64,000 bases of DNA, taken from NCBI GenBank assembly GCA_963789885.1, contig CAWBNB010000071.1, forward strand, positions 1 to 64,000, given 5' to 3'. The notes under the pieces are model-generated. The model worked only from the letters and a program-made list of their open reading frames with translations. It had not been told where the DNA came from and searched no databases. A program made the translations under genes and the position numbers. The stretch is from DATEDA01 sp963789885. Its GTDB lineage: Bacteria; Pseudomonadota; Gammaproteobacteria; Burkholderiales; SG8-39. Below are positions 44,965-53,893 of the stretch, piece after piece (position 1 is the first letter of the stretch; each line of letters opens with the position of its first letter).

Positions 44965-45591
44965 CTAGGTCTGACGCGCGGCGGCGACCGGCAGGTACCG
45001 CAGGCGCTTCATCTCGTCCGACTCGAAGAGCTGCGGGTTGTCGAGATAGTCGAGCAGCATCGCGGTGGCATCGACGCCCCAGAACAGGTTGTCGTCGACG
45101 ACGAAGGTCGGCACGCCGAACACGCCGGCCCGTGTCGCCTCGTCGGTGTTGTCGCGGAGCTGCGTCTTCACGGCCTCGCTCGCGGCGAGCACCTCCGCCC
45201 CGGGCACGCCGAGCGTATCGCACAACACCTTCCACTCGTCGTTCGGCGAGCGGCCCTGGGCCCAGATGAAGTCGAAGATCGCCTTGACCGTATCGTAGGT
45301 GCCGCCGAAGGCGATCGCGAGCCGCAGCGCATGCAGCGAGTTGAACGGGTGCCCGGGCGGGTACTTCATCGCGATGCCGCACTTGTCCGCCTGCCACTGC
45401 GTGTGACGGTAGGTGTGGATGCGCTTCGGTTCGATCTCGGCCGGGCCCTTGTGCTCGAAGTGCTTCAGCAGGCCGGCGAACAGCACCGGCTTCATGTCGA
45501 CGTCCGGCCGCTGGAAGATGCCCGGATGACCGGCGAACTGGAGATACGCGAACGGCGAGACGAAGTCGAAGTACCAGACGAGCCTGGCCAC
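44965..45591 (-). CDS. 2-hydroxychromene-2-carboxylate isomerase family protein (DsbA-like fold)
   Basis: A 208-residue thioredoxin-fold protein of the HCCA isomerase/GST-kappa type. It begins MARLVWYFDFVSPFAYLQFA, with the active-site Ser of SPF, and ends with GVFGVPTFVVDDNLFWGVD and LDYLDNPQLFE. Such enzymes isomerise a chromene intermediate in naphthalene-type degradation and act with glutathione, but many family members are of unknown role. It starts at GTG 45591, 4 bases after proA. No aromatic-degradation genes are adjacent. Confidence 0.85.
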   Translation of the reverse strand: MARLVWYFDFVSPFAYLQFAGHPGIFQRPDVDMKPVLFAGLLKHFEHKGPAEIEPKRIHTYRHTQWQADKCGIAMKYPPGHPFNSLHALRLAIAFGGTYDTVKAIFDFIWAQGRSPNDEWKVLCDTLGVPGAEVLAASEAVKTQLRDNTDEATRAGVFGVPTFVVDDNLFWGVDATAMLLDYLDNPQLFESDEMKRLRYLPVAAARQT

Positions 45592-45595
45592 CGCG

Positions 45596-46852
45596 TCAGG
45601 TCCTCACCTGGCCGGTTCCGAGCACGATGTATTTCTGCGACGTGAGGCCCTCGAGGCCGACCGGTCCGCGGGCGTGCAGCTTGTCGGTCGAGATGCCGAC
45701 CTCCGCACCCAGGCCGTACTCGAAACCGTCGGCGAAACGCGTCGAGGCGTTCACCATCACCGAGCTCGAATCCACCTCGCGCAGGAAGCGCTGCGCGCGC
45801 GCCTCGTCCTCGGTGACGATCGCATCGGTGTGCTGCGAGCCGTAGCGCGCGATGTGGTCCATCGCCTGGTCGATGTCCTTCACCACCCGCACGTTGAGGA
45901 TCGGCGCGAGATACTCCGTGTACCAGTCCTGCTCGGTCGCCGGCTTCATCTGCGGTACGAGCGCGCGCGCGGCGTCGTCGCCGCGGAGCTCCACCCCCTT
46001 GCCGAGGTAGATCTGCGCGAGCCGCGGCAGGACCTGCGGCGCGACGCCGCGTGGACGAGCAGCGTCTCCATCGTGTTGCAGGTGCCGTAGCGCTGGGTCT
46101 TCGCGTTGTCCGCGATCCGGATCGCCTTCTCGAGGTCGGCGCGCTCGTCGATGTAGACGTGGCACACCCCGTCGAGGTGCTTGATCATCGGGATGCGCGA
46201 CTCGTCCATCACGCGCTGCACGAGGCCCTTGCCGCCGCGCGGCACGATGATGTCGACGTACTCGTTCATGCGCAGGAGCTCGCCCACCGCCGCGCGGTCG
46301 GCGGCTCTCGACGACCTGGACCGCGACTTCGGGCAGGCCCGCCGCGCGCAGGCCGTCCCGCACGCAGGCCGCGATCGCCCGGTTCGATTGCACCGATTCG
46401 GAGCCGCCGCGCAGGATGCAGGCGTTGCCCGATTTGATGCAGAGCGCCGCCGCGTCGGCGGTCACGTTGGGGCGCGACTCGTAGATGATGCCGACGACGC
46501 CCAGCGGGACGCGCATCTGCCCGACCCGGATGCCGGACGGCTGGGTGCGGAATTCGCCGGTGGCGCCCACCGGGTCGGCCAGCGCGGCGACCTCTTCCAC
46601 GCCGCGCGCCATCGACTCGACGGACTTCTCGGTGAGGGTCAGGCGGTCGACGAACGCGGCATCCTTGCCGCCGGCCCGGGCGCCGGCCACGTCCTGCGCG
46701 TTCGCCGCCAGGATCGGCGACCGATCGCGCCGGATCGCGGCGGCGATCGCCGCTAGCGCGCGGTTCTTCGTCGCAGTGTCGGCGCGCGCCATCGCACGCG
46801 ACGCCTCACGCGCGCGGCGGCCCATCTCGTGCATCGTGCTGCGGACGTCCAA
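45596..46852 (-). CDS. proA: gamma-glutamyl phosphate reductase, two compensating frameshifts
   Basis: A 418-residue enzyme of proline synthesis that reduces gamma-glutamyl phosphate to the semialdehyde. It reads correctly from MHEMGRRAREASRAMARADT to VQVVES and from YLGKGVELRGDDAARALV to the end, but the middle is in another frame (MNEYVDIIVPRGGKGLVQRV and CHVYIDERADLEKAIRIADN). One extra base near 46303 and one missing base near 46053 explain this, and the full span is a multiple of three. A TTG at 46852 gives MDVRSTMHEMG, matching homologues better than the ATG at 46834. Confidence 0.9.
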   Translation of the reverse strand: MDVRSTMHEMGRRAREASRAMARADTATKNRALAAIAAAIRRDRSPILAANAQDVAGARAGGKDAAFVDRLTLTEKSVESMARGVEEVAALADPVGATGEFRTQPSGIRVGQMRVPLGVVGIIYESRPNVTADAAALCIKSGNACILRGGSESVQSNRAIAACVRDGLRAAGLPEVAVQVVESRRPRGGGRAPAHERVRRHHRAARRQGPRAARDGRVAHPDDQAPRRGVPRLHRRARRPREGDPDRGQREDPALRHLQHDGDAARPRGVAPQVLPRLAQIYLGKGVELRGDDAARALVPQMKPATEQDWYTEYLAPILNVRVVKDIDQAMDHIARYGSQHTDAIVTEDEARAQRFLREVDSSSVMVNASTRFADGFEYGLGAEVGISTDKLHARGPVGLEGLTSQKYIVLGTGQVRT

Positions 46853-46968
46853 GGGTGCGAAAATTCCCCGGAAAAACACGGGGATGATACTACGCTGCGC
46901 GGCAGCGTCCGGGGCTCGAGCGGCCCCGGCCCGGAGCGCTCGCCCCGGTGCATCCGGGTAACCCCGCG

Positions 46969-46997
46969 TTGACGGGTCCATGCCCGGCACGCATACT
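46969..46997 (+). promoter_or_regulatory. sigma70-type promoter for the ABC importer operon
   Basis: TTGACG (46969-46974) and CATACT (46992-46997) are separated by 17 bases, the best -35 match in the window. Transcription would start near 47005, giving a leader of about 104 bases before the ATG at 47109. No clear riboswitch fold was seen in the leader. Confidence 0.6.
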
Positions 46998-47108
46998 CGG
47001 CGGGCCGCCAGAGAACGCGAGGGATGTACATCACTTCGCGCGCGGCGGCGTCAGCCAGCCGGTGGCAGCGCCGGTCCGAAGTCCACGAGTCGTCATGGAG
47101 GAGGTTTC

Positions 47109-48416
47109 ATGAAGCGTAGATCGTTCCTGAAAGCGGCCGGCGCCGGCGCTGCGGCGGTTGGTATTGAGGGCATCCTTACCGCGCACCGCGCCCCGGCGTT
47201 CGCGCAAGGCACTCAGGTCCACATCCTGCGGTGGAACGACTTCGTTCCCGCGGCCGACGAGGTCTGGCGCAAGGAATTCGTGCCGGTGGTCGCGAAATCG
47301 CTCGGGATCAAGCTCCAGGTCGAGACGATCAACGCCAACGACATCCCGGCCCGGGCGACTTCGGCGATCCAGTCGGGCAATGGTCCCGACATCATCATGC
47401 TGCTCAACAACTACCCGCACCTGTACGCCGAGTCCGGGGTGGACGTGAGCGACCTCGCCGAGGAGGTCGGCAAGGCGCAGGGCGGCATCTACAGCCTGCC
47501 GCAGGCGCTGTGCAAAGTCGGCGCGCGCTGGGCGGCGATGCCCTGGTCCACCGTGCCGGCGCTGGTCGCGTACCGCAAGTCCTGGTTCGAGGAGGTCGGC
47601 GCGAAGAGCTTCCCGACCACCTGGGACCAGTACCGCGAGGTCGGCAAGAAGCTGAAGGCGGCCAAGCGGCCCATCGGCCAGACCCTTGGGCACACCTTCG
47701 GTGACGCACCGACGTTCACCTATCCCTTCATGTGGTCCTACGGCGGCCAGGAGATCGACAAGTCCGGGAAGGTGATCCTCGACTCGAAGCAGACGATCGA
47801 CTCGGTGAAGTTCATGGCCGCGTTCTGGAAGGAGGCGCACGACGAGGGCGGCCTCGCCTGGGACGACACCAACAACAACCGCGCGTTCCTCTCCGGCGAG
47901 ATCTGCGCCACGCTCAACGGCGCGTCGATCTACGTCGCCGCGCTGAACGGCAAGGACAAGTTCAAGACCGAGAAGGGCGCGCCGCTGCACACCGACATCC
48001 TGCACGCGCCGCTGCCCAAGGGGCCCGCGGGCGAGTGGCCGTACCACACCGCCTTCACCCACATGGTCATGAAGTACTCCAAGAACCAGAAGGCCGCCAA
48101 GGACTTCCTGCGCTGGGCCCACGCCAAGGAGAACTACGACAAGTGGTTCGTGGTGCAGAAGGGCTTCGCGATCGCGCCGACGCGCGACTGGGAGAAGCAC
48201 CCGATGTGGAAGCTGGACCCGGTGATGCTGCCCTTCAGCAAGGCCTCGCTGACCGGCCGGGCGATGGGGTACGCCGGCGAGCCGAACAAGAAGGCGGCCG
48301 AGGCGTGGAACAAGTACATCATCACCGACATGTACGCGCAGGTTGCGAACGGCAAGATGTCGGCCGAGGACTCGGTGAAGTGGGCCGCCGGCGAGCTGCG
48401 CAAGATCTACGTCTGA
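47109..48416 (+). CDS. ABC transporter extracellular solute-binding protein, sugar type, Tat signal
   Basis: A 435-residue binding protein of the family 1 (carbohydrate) class. The N-terminus MKRRSFLKAAGAGAAAVG has a twin-arginine motif and a hydrophobic core ending near FAQG. The mature part starts VHILRWNDFVPAADEVWRKE and has NGPDIIMLLNNYPHLYAESG and TWDQYREVGKKLKAAKRPI. GGAGG lies just before the ATG. The next three genes are two permeases and an ATPase, so this is the receptor of an importer for a sugar, polyol or similar compound. Confidence 0.92.
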   Translation: MKRRSFLKAAGAGAAAVGIEGILTAHRAPAFAQGTQVHILRWNDFVPAADEVWRKEFVPVVAKSLGIKLQVETINANDIPARATSAIQSGNGPDIIMLLNNYPHLYAESGVDVSDLAEEVGKAQGGIYSLPQALCKVGARWAAMPWSTVPALVAYRKSWFEEVGAKSFPTTWDQYREVGKKLKAAKRPIGQTLGHTFGDAPTFTYPFMWSYGGQEIDKSGKVILDSKQTIDSVKFMAAFWKEAHDEGGLAWDDTNNNRAFLSGEICATLNGASIYVAALNGKDKFKTEKGAPLHTDILHAPLPKGPAGEWPYHTAFTHMVMKYSKNQKAAKDFLRWAHAKENYDKWFVVQKGFAIAPTRDWEKHPMWKLDPVMLPFSKASLTGRAMGYAGEPNKKAAEAWNKYIITDMYAQVANGKMSAEDSVKWAAGELRKIYV

Positions 48417-48438
48417 TCGCGGCGCGCTGAGGTATCAA

Positions 48439-49386
48439 ATGGCGGCAAACCCGGGGGGCGTCGCAAGCGCGGCGCTCCCCGCCGAGGGCATGGTCGTTTC
48501 GCGCTGGACGCGCCTGCTCGAGAGTCAGCCCGTCCTCGCCGTGGCGCTGATCGCGCCCGGCGTGGTCATCCTCACCTTCTTCATCGCCTACCCGTTCGTG
48601 ATGGCGATCTGGTTCTCGCTCACCGACATCAGCGTCGGCGTCGCCGGCAAGTTCGTCGGGATCACGAACTTCACCAAGGCCTGGGAGGACACGATCTTCC
48701 AGACCGCGTTCAAGAACACCTTCTTCTACACGTTCTGGGCGACGGTATTCAAGCTGTCGCTGGGGATGTGGCTCGCGCTGCTCCTGAACCGCCACTTCCG
48801 CTTCAAGCGCCTCATCCGCGCCTCGATGCTGCTGCCGTTCATCATCCCGACGGTGCTCTCGACCTTCGCCTGGCGATGGATGTTCGACCCGACCTTCAGC
48901 GTCATCAACTGGACGCTCTACAACGCCGGCTGGATCACCGACCGGCTGCCGTTCCTGTCGAACGGTGACTACGCGATGTGGTGCGCGATCCTCGTCAACA
49001 CCTGGCGCGGCATGCCGTTCTTCGCCATCACGCTGCTTGCCGGCCTGCAGACGATCAGCCCGGACCTCCACGAGGCGGCGGCCCTCGACGGCGCGAACGC
49101 GTGGCACCGGTTCTGGCACGTCACCTGGCCGCTGCTCCTGCCGGTGACGCTCGTCGTCGTCGTGTTCTCGGTGATCCAGACGTTCTCCGATTTCCAGCTG
49201 ATCTACGTGCTCACCGGCGGCGGCCCGGCGAACGAGACGCACCTCGTCGCCACCTACGCGTACCAGATCGGCGTCGCGTCGGGGCTGCTCGGGCAGGGTG
49301 CGGCGATCTCGCTCTTCATGTTCCCGGTGCTGTTCGGGGTGGTGTGGGTGCAGCTGCGCTACCTCAAGCGGATGGAAGGCGCGTAG
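48439..49386 (+). CDS. ABC sugar-type permease (MalF/UgpA type)
   Basis: A 315-residue inner-membrane permease with six hydrophobic segments, beginning after a polar N-terminus with VALIAPGVVILTFFIAYPFV. The coupling EAA loop is EAAALDGANAWHRFWHVTWP. It pairs with the next gene product to form the membrane channel. It lies 22 bases after the binding-protein gene and 3 bases before the second permease. Confidence 0.93.
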   Translation: MAANPGGVASAALPAEGMVVSRWTRLLESQPVLAVALIAPGVVILTFFIAYPFVMAIWFSLTDISVGVAGKFVGITNFTKAWEDTIFQTAFKNTFFYTFWATVFKLSLGMWLALLLNRHFRFKRLIRASMLLPFIIPTVLSTFAWRWMFDPTFSVINWTLYNAGWITDRLPFLSNGDYAMWCAILVNTWRGMPFFAITLLAGLQTISPDLHEAAALDGANAWHRFWHVTWPLLLPVTLVVVVFSVIQTFSDFQLIYVLTGGGPANETHLVATYAYQIGVASGLLGQGAAISLFMFPVLFGVVWVQLRYLKRMEGA

Positions 49387-49389
49387 ACG

Positions 49390-50241
49390 ATGGTCATCGA
49401 GCGCCGCTGGAAGAAGTTGTTCTACTTCCACATCCCGCTCACGGTGTTCGTGCTCTTCACGCTGTTCCCGTTTTACTGGATGGCCGTGACCGCATTCCGC
49501 CCCGACCCCGAGCTCTACCGGTCGTGGCGGGCCGCGAACGCGACGCCGTTCTGGACGCTCGACCCGACGATCGAGCATTTCCAGGGCTTGCTGTCGAGTA
49601 CCGCGTTCCTGCAGTGGCTGTGGAACACGATGCTCATCGCCACGGTCTCGACGATCATCTCGCTCATCTGCGGCATGTTCGCCGGGTATGCGCTCGCGCG
49701 GCTCCGGTTCAAGGGCTCGGAGTTCCTCGGCACGGCGATCTTCATCACCTACCTCGTGCCGCAGACGCTGCTCTTCATTCCGCTCGCCGACATCATCCGC
49801 AACATGCACCTCGGGAACACGCCCTGGGCGCTGATGCTGACCTACCCGACGTTTCTGATCCCGTTCTGCACCTGGCTCCTGATGGGGTACTTCAAGACGA
49901 TCCCGAAGGAGCTCGAGGAGTGCGCGCGCATCGACGGCGCGACGCGCTTCGGCGCGATGGTGCGCATCATCTTCCCGGTGGCGGTGCCGGGGATCCTGTC
50001 GGCCGGGATCTTTGCCTTCACCCTCTCATGGAACGAGTTCATCTATGCGCTCGTCTTCCTGTCCTCGGTCGATCAGAAGACGGTGCCGGTCGGCGTGGTG
50101 TCGGAGCTGATCCGCGGCGACATCTTCTTCTGGGGGCAGCTCATGGCCGGGGCGCTCCTCGGGTCGGTGCCGGTCGCTATCGCCTATTCGTTCTTCGTCG
50201 AGTACTACGTGGCCGGCCTGACCGGCTCGGTCAAGGGGTAA
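49390..50241 (+). CDS. ABC sugar-type permease (MalG/UgpE type)
   Basis: A 283-residue permease with six hydrophobic segments. It begins MVIERRWKKLFYFHIPLTVF and carries the coupling loop EECARIDGATRFGAMVRIIF. The periplasmic segment after helix 1 is WMAVTAFRPDPELYRSW. It forms a heterodimer with the upstream permease. Confidence 0.93.
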   Translation: MVIERRWKKLFYFHIPLTVFVLFTLFPFYWMAVTAFRPDPELYRSWRAANATPFWTLDPTIEHFQGLLSSTAFLQWLWNTMLIATVSTIISLICGMFAGYALARLRFKGSEFLGTAIFITYLVPQTLLFIPLADIIRNMHLGNTPWALMLTYPTFLIPFCTWLLMGYFKTIPKELEECARIDGATRFGAMVRIIFPVAVPGILSAGIFAFTLSWNEFIYALVFLSSVDQKTVPVGVVSELIRGDIFFWGQLMAGALLGSVPVAIAYSFFVEYYVAGLTGSVKG

Positions 50242-50243
50242 CC

Positions 50244-51338
50244 GTGGCTGAGGTCATCCTCACGGGCGTCAACAAGTGGTACGACGGTCACGTCCATGCC
50301 GTCAAGGACGTGAACCTGCACGCCCGCGACAAGGAGTTCATGGTCTTCGTCGGCCCGTCGGGCTGCGGCAAGACGACGACGCTGCGGATGATCGCCGGGC
50401 TCGAGGAGATCAGCTCGGGCGAGATCCGGATCGGCGATCGGGTGGTGAACGACCTGCCGCCGATGGACCGCGACATCGCGATGGTGTTCCAGAACTACGC
50501 CCTGTACCCGCACAAATCGGTCTACGCCAACATGGCGTTCGGGTTGCAGATGCGGAAGTTCCCGAAAGAGGAGATCGAGAAGCGCGTCCAGGCGGCGGCC
50601 GAGATCCTCGGCATCCAGCCGCTGCTAGCGCGCAAGCCGCGTCAGCTCTCGGGCGGGCAGCGCCAGCGGGTGGCGCTCGGGCGCGCGATCGTCCGCCACC
50701 CGGCGCTCTTCCTGTTCGACGAACCCTTGTCCAACCTGGACGCGAAGCTGCGGGTGCAGATGCGCGTGGAGCTGAAGCGCCTCCACGAGCGGCTCGAGAC
50801 CACCGCGATCTATGTGACCCATGACCAGGTCGAGGCGATGACGCTGGGCGACCGGGTGGTCGTGATGAAGGACGGGGTCGTGCAGCAGGTCGGCGAACCG
50901 ATGGAGCTGTACGCCCGGCCCGCCAACAAGTTCGTGGCCGGGTTCATCGGCTCCCCGGCGATGAACTTCACCGAGGTTTCGATCGCGGAATCGGGCGGCG
51001 GGTTGTGGGCCGAGACTGCGGGCATCCGCATCAAGGTGCCGCCGGCGTCCCTCGAGGCGCTGCGGCCGCACATCGGCAAGCGGGCCACGCTCGGCGTGCG
51101 GCCGGAGGCGCTGCGGCTCGCCAACGGCGCGGACTCCGCCGACTACATCTTCGATGCCACGGTGGACGTCGTCGAACCGCTCGGTTCGGAGATCCTCCTC
51201 AACGTGACTGCGGGGTCGCAGGGGCTCGTGGCGCGGGTCGAGCCCAGCGTCACCGTCAAGATGCACGACCATGTGCGCCTCGCGTTCGATCCGGCAAAGG
51301 TGCACTTCTTCGATCAGTCCTCCGAAGCGGCGATCTAG
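50244..51338 (+). CDS. ABC transporter ATP-binding protein (MalK/UgpC type)
   Basis: A 364-residue ATPase. Walker A is GPSGCGKT at residues 37-44, the Q-loop is FQNYALYPH, the signature is LSGGQRQR near 135, Walker B ends in FDEP at about 158-161, and the switch His is in VTHD. The C-terminal third is a TOBE-type regulatory domain, as in MalK, UgpC and MsmK. The start is GTG at 50244, two bases after the permease stop. It powers the importer. Confidence 0.95.
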   Translation: MAEVILTGVNKWYDGHVHAVKDVNLHARDKEFMVFVGPSGCGKTTTLRMIAGLEEISSGEIRIGDRVVNDLPPMDRDIAMVFQNYALYPHKSVYANMAFGLQMRKFPKEEIEKRVQAAAEILGIQPLLARKPRQLSGGQRQRVALGRAIVRHPALFLFDEPLSNLDAKLRVQMRVELKRLHERLETTAIYVTHDQVEAMTLGDRVVVMKDGVVQQVGEPMELYARPANKFVAGFIGSPAMNFTEVSIAESGGGLWAETAGIRIKVPPASLEALRPHIGKRATLGVRPEALRLANGADSADYIFDATVDVVEPLGSEILLNVTAGSQGLVARVEPSVTVKMHDHVRLAFDPAKVHFFDQSSEAAI

Positions 51339-51341
51339 TCC

Positions 51342-52374
51342 ATGGCCGCTCGCTTTCGCGTCGGGCTTGCGCCCGAGCTGCTCGACGCTGCGGGCAAGCC
51401 GACGTTCGGCACCGAACCCCTCACGGTGCTCGACGGCGCGCCGGAGATCGAGCGCCTGTGGCTGCCGGAGCGCTACAAGGAGATTCCGCCGGCGCTCGCA
51501 CTCGAGTACGACGCCCTCTACCTGACCCAGCAGCGGGTGACGCGCGCCTCGGTGGCGCGCGCTCGCGGAAGGCCGGCTGAAAGTGATCGCGCGGCACGGG
51601 GTCGGGTACGACTCGATCGACGTTCCGGCGATGACGGAAGCGGGCGTGATCGTCACCAACACGCCGTTCGCGATCCGCCGGCCGGTGGCGACGATCGCGA
51701 TGACGTTCATCCTTGCGCTCGCCGGGCATCTCTTCGCGAAGGATCGCCTGACGCGCGCCGGGCGCTGGGACGATCGCACGAGCTACATGGGCACCGGGCT
51801 GACCGGCCGCAAGCTCGGCATCGTTGGCGGCGGCGGGATCGGCCGGGAGCTCATCCCGCTCGCGCGCCCGTTCGATCTCCAGGTCTCGGTCGCCGATCCC
51901 TACGTACCGGCGGCCGACATCGAGAAGCTCGGCGCGAAGCTCGTGCCACTCGACGCGATGATCGCCGAGAGCGACTTCGTCGTGGTTGCGTGCCTGCTGA
52001 ACGATGAGACGCGCGCGCTGATCAACTCCGAGCGTCTCGCGCGGATGAAACCGAGCGCCTACCTGATCAACGTCGCGCGCGGCCCGATCGTGCACGAGCC
52101 CGCACTGATCGAAGCGCTGCGCGCGCGCAGGATTGCGGGCGCGGCTCTCGACGTGTTCACCAACGAGCCGGTCGAGAACGACAACCCGCTGCTCACGATG
52201 GACGACGTCATCGTGACGCCGCACGCGCTGTGCTGGACGGATGAGTGCTTCAACAACATCGCGCGCGAGGGATTCGGCGGGCTCGTTTCGCTGGCGCGCG
52301 GGGTTGCCCCGCCGAACGTGGTCAACCGCGAGGTGCTTTCGCACCCGCGGGTGAGGGCCTGGGTCACCCGCTAA
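51342..52374 (+). CDS. D-2-hydroxyacid dehydrogenase family protein, frameshifted near 51560
   Basis: A protein of about 343 residues with the D-isomer-specific 2-hydroxyacid dehydrogenase fold. The NAD motif is GIVGGGGIGREL. The catalytic Arg is in NVARGPIVHE, the Glu in ALDVFTNEPVEND and the His in VTPHALCWTDE. The frame is lost after TRASVARA near 51560 and restored as GRLKVIARHGVGYDSIDVPA; the span is 3n+1 bases. It lies 3 bases after the ATPase gene, so it may convert the imported compound or its product to a 2-oxo acid. The substrate is inference. Confidence 0.85.
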
Positions 52375-52377
52375 CGC

Positions 52378-53385
52378 CTACGCGAACCGCAGGCCGAGCC
52401 GCAGCAGCTCGTCCCAGGCGTTGCCCTTCGCCAGTCCTTTGATCGTCCGGTCGATCGCGGCAGCGTGCGCGAGCGCCGCCTCGAGCGCCTGGCGCGCCAT
52501 CCGGCGCGCCGCGGCGCCGACGAGCCGCTGGCGCGCATCGCCCCACACGCGCGCCTCGCGGAGGACGTCCGCGACGTTGCGCCCGGCGACAAGCCCGGCT
52601 TGCACGCGGGTGACCGCGCGCACGTCCTCGGCCATGACCCAGAGCACGCGCGGCGGCGCCTCGCCTTCGCCGGCGAGGCCGTCCAGCACGCGCGCGAGGC
52701 GCACCTTGTCGCCTGCGAGCATGGCTTCGGAGAGCTGCGAGACCTCGAAGCGCGCGACGTCGAGCACCGCATCGCGCACCTGCTCGAACGAGAGCTCGCC
52801 GGCGGGGTGAAGGAGCGCGAGCTTCTGGATCTCCTGGTGGGCGGCGAGGAGGTTGCCCTCGACGCAATCGGCGACGAATGCGAGCGCGGCTTCGCTCGCC
52901 CGCTGCTTCTGGCGCGCGAGGCGCGCGCCGATCCACAGCGGCAGCGTCTTCCGGTCCACGGGGAAGACATTCACGACCACGCCCGCCGCGGCGAGCGCAC
53001 CGAACCAGGCCGAGTTCTGCCCCGCGCGATCGAGGCGCGGGAGCGTCACGAGCGTGAGCGTGTCCTCGGGAAGGCGGGCGCAATACTGGCCGATCGCCTC
53101 GCTGCCGTCGGTGCCCGGCTTCCCCGACGGCACGCGGAGCTCGATGATCCGCCGGGTCGCGAAGAGCGAGAGCGAGGCCGCGCTGGCCGCGAGCCGGCTC
53201 CAGTCGTAGCCGCGCTCGACGAGGTGGACGTCGCGCTCGGCGTAGCCCTCCGCGCGGGCCTTCGCGCGGATCGCGTCCGCCGCTTCGAGCGCAAGCAGCG
53301 GTTCGTCGCCGTGGACGACGTAGAGCGCCGCGAGGTTGCGGGCGAGATGGGCGTCGAGCTGGTCGGCGCGGACCTGGAGCGCCAC
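52378..53385 (-). CDS. holA: DNA polymerase III delta subunit
   Basis: A 335-residue clamp-loader subunit that opens the beta clamp. The N-terminal fold has LAALYVVHGDEPLLALEAAD and FATRRIIELRVPSGKPGTDG, and the helical C-terminal part ends ELLRLGLRFA. The start is GTG at 53385, one base after the lptE stop. It is convergent with the hydroxyacid dehydrogenase gene, with a 3-base gap. Confidence 0.92.
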   Translation of the reverse strand: MALQVRADQLDAHLARNLAALYVVHGDEPLLALEAADAIRAKARAEGYAERDVHLVERGYDWSRLAASAASLSLFATRRIIELRVPSGKPGTDGSEAIGQYCARLPEDTLTLVTLPRLDRAGQNSAWFGALAAAGVVVNVFPVDRKTLPLWIGARLARQKQRASEAALAFVADCVEGNLLAAHQEIQKLALLHPAGELSFEQVRDAVLDVARFEVSQLSEAMLAGDKVRLARVLDGLAGEGEAPPRVLWVMAEDVRAVTRVQAGLVAGRNVADVLREARVWGDARQRLVGAAARRMARQALEAALAHAAAIDRTIKGLAKGNAWDELLRLGLRFA

Positions 53386-53386
53386 G

Positions 53387-53882
53387 CTACTCGTCTTCGG
53401 CCGGAACCGGTTTCGCCCGCGCGAGGCGGCGGATGATCTGCTGCACCATGTCGGCGCGCATCTCCGCGTAGAGCTGGCCTTCCTCGGTCTCCTTCGCGAG
53501 CACCTGGTCGTTGAACGTGATGTCGCGCGTGAGCACGACCGCGGTCGGTGGCACGAAGTCGAGACCCTTCGGGCTCGACACGCGGTACGCGACCCGGTAG
53601 CGAAGCTGGTACTCCGTCACGCGCCCCTGCGTGTTCAGCGAGAGGATGACCTTCTCCTGCTGCTCGGTGAGTACCGTCAGCACCGCGTCGGCGCCGGTGA
53701 CCTGTTGGACGACCGTCGTCCGCTCGCTCGCGGCGGCGATGTTGCGGCGGAGCTCGAGACCGAGCGGGCTCACCGCCGGCACGCTGATCGTCTCGAACGG
53801 AAAGCTCCTGCTGGCCGCGGAGCTTGAATCCGCAGCCGGCGAGAAGCCCGGTGAGGAGCGCGACGATCAGCAGTCGGTTCAT
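53387..53882 (-). CDS. lptE: LPS-assembly lipoprotein LptE, frameshifted near 53802
   Basis: A lipoprotein of about 165 residues that plugs LptD in the outer membrane. It starts MNRLLIVALLTGLLAGCGFKL with lipobox Cys17 and the conserved GFKLRG. The frame is lost at LRGQQELS near 53802, where one extra A occurs; with one base removed it reads PFETISVPAVSPLGLELRRN. The rest, YQLRYRVAYRV and LTRDITFND, fits the family. The span is 3n+1 bases. It lies 11 bases after leuS, the usual betaproteobacterial leuS-lptE-holA order. Confidence 0.88.
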
Positions 53883-53893
53883 CCGCTTACCCC

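Noticed and set aside
46853..47108. Riboswitch or leader RNA before the ABC operon
   Set aside because: The leader is about 104 bases but shows no recognisable conserved riboswitch pairing or terminator.
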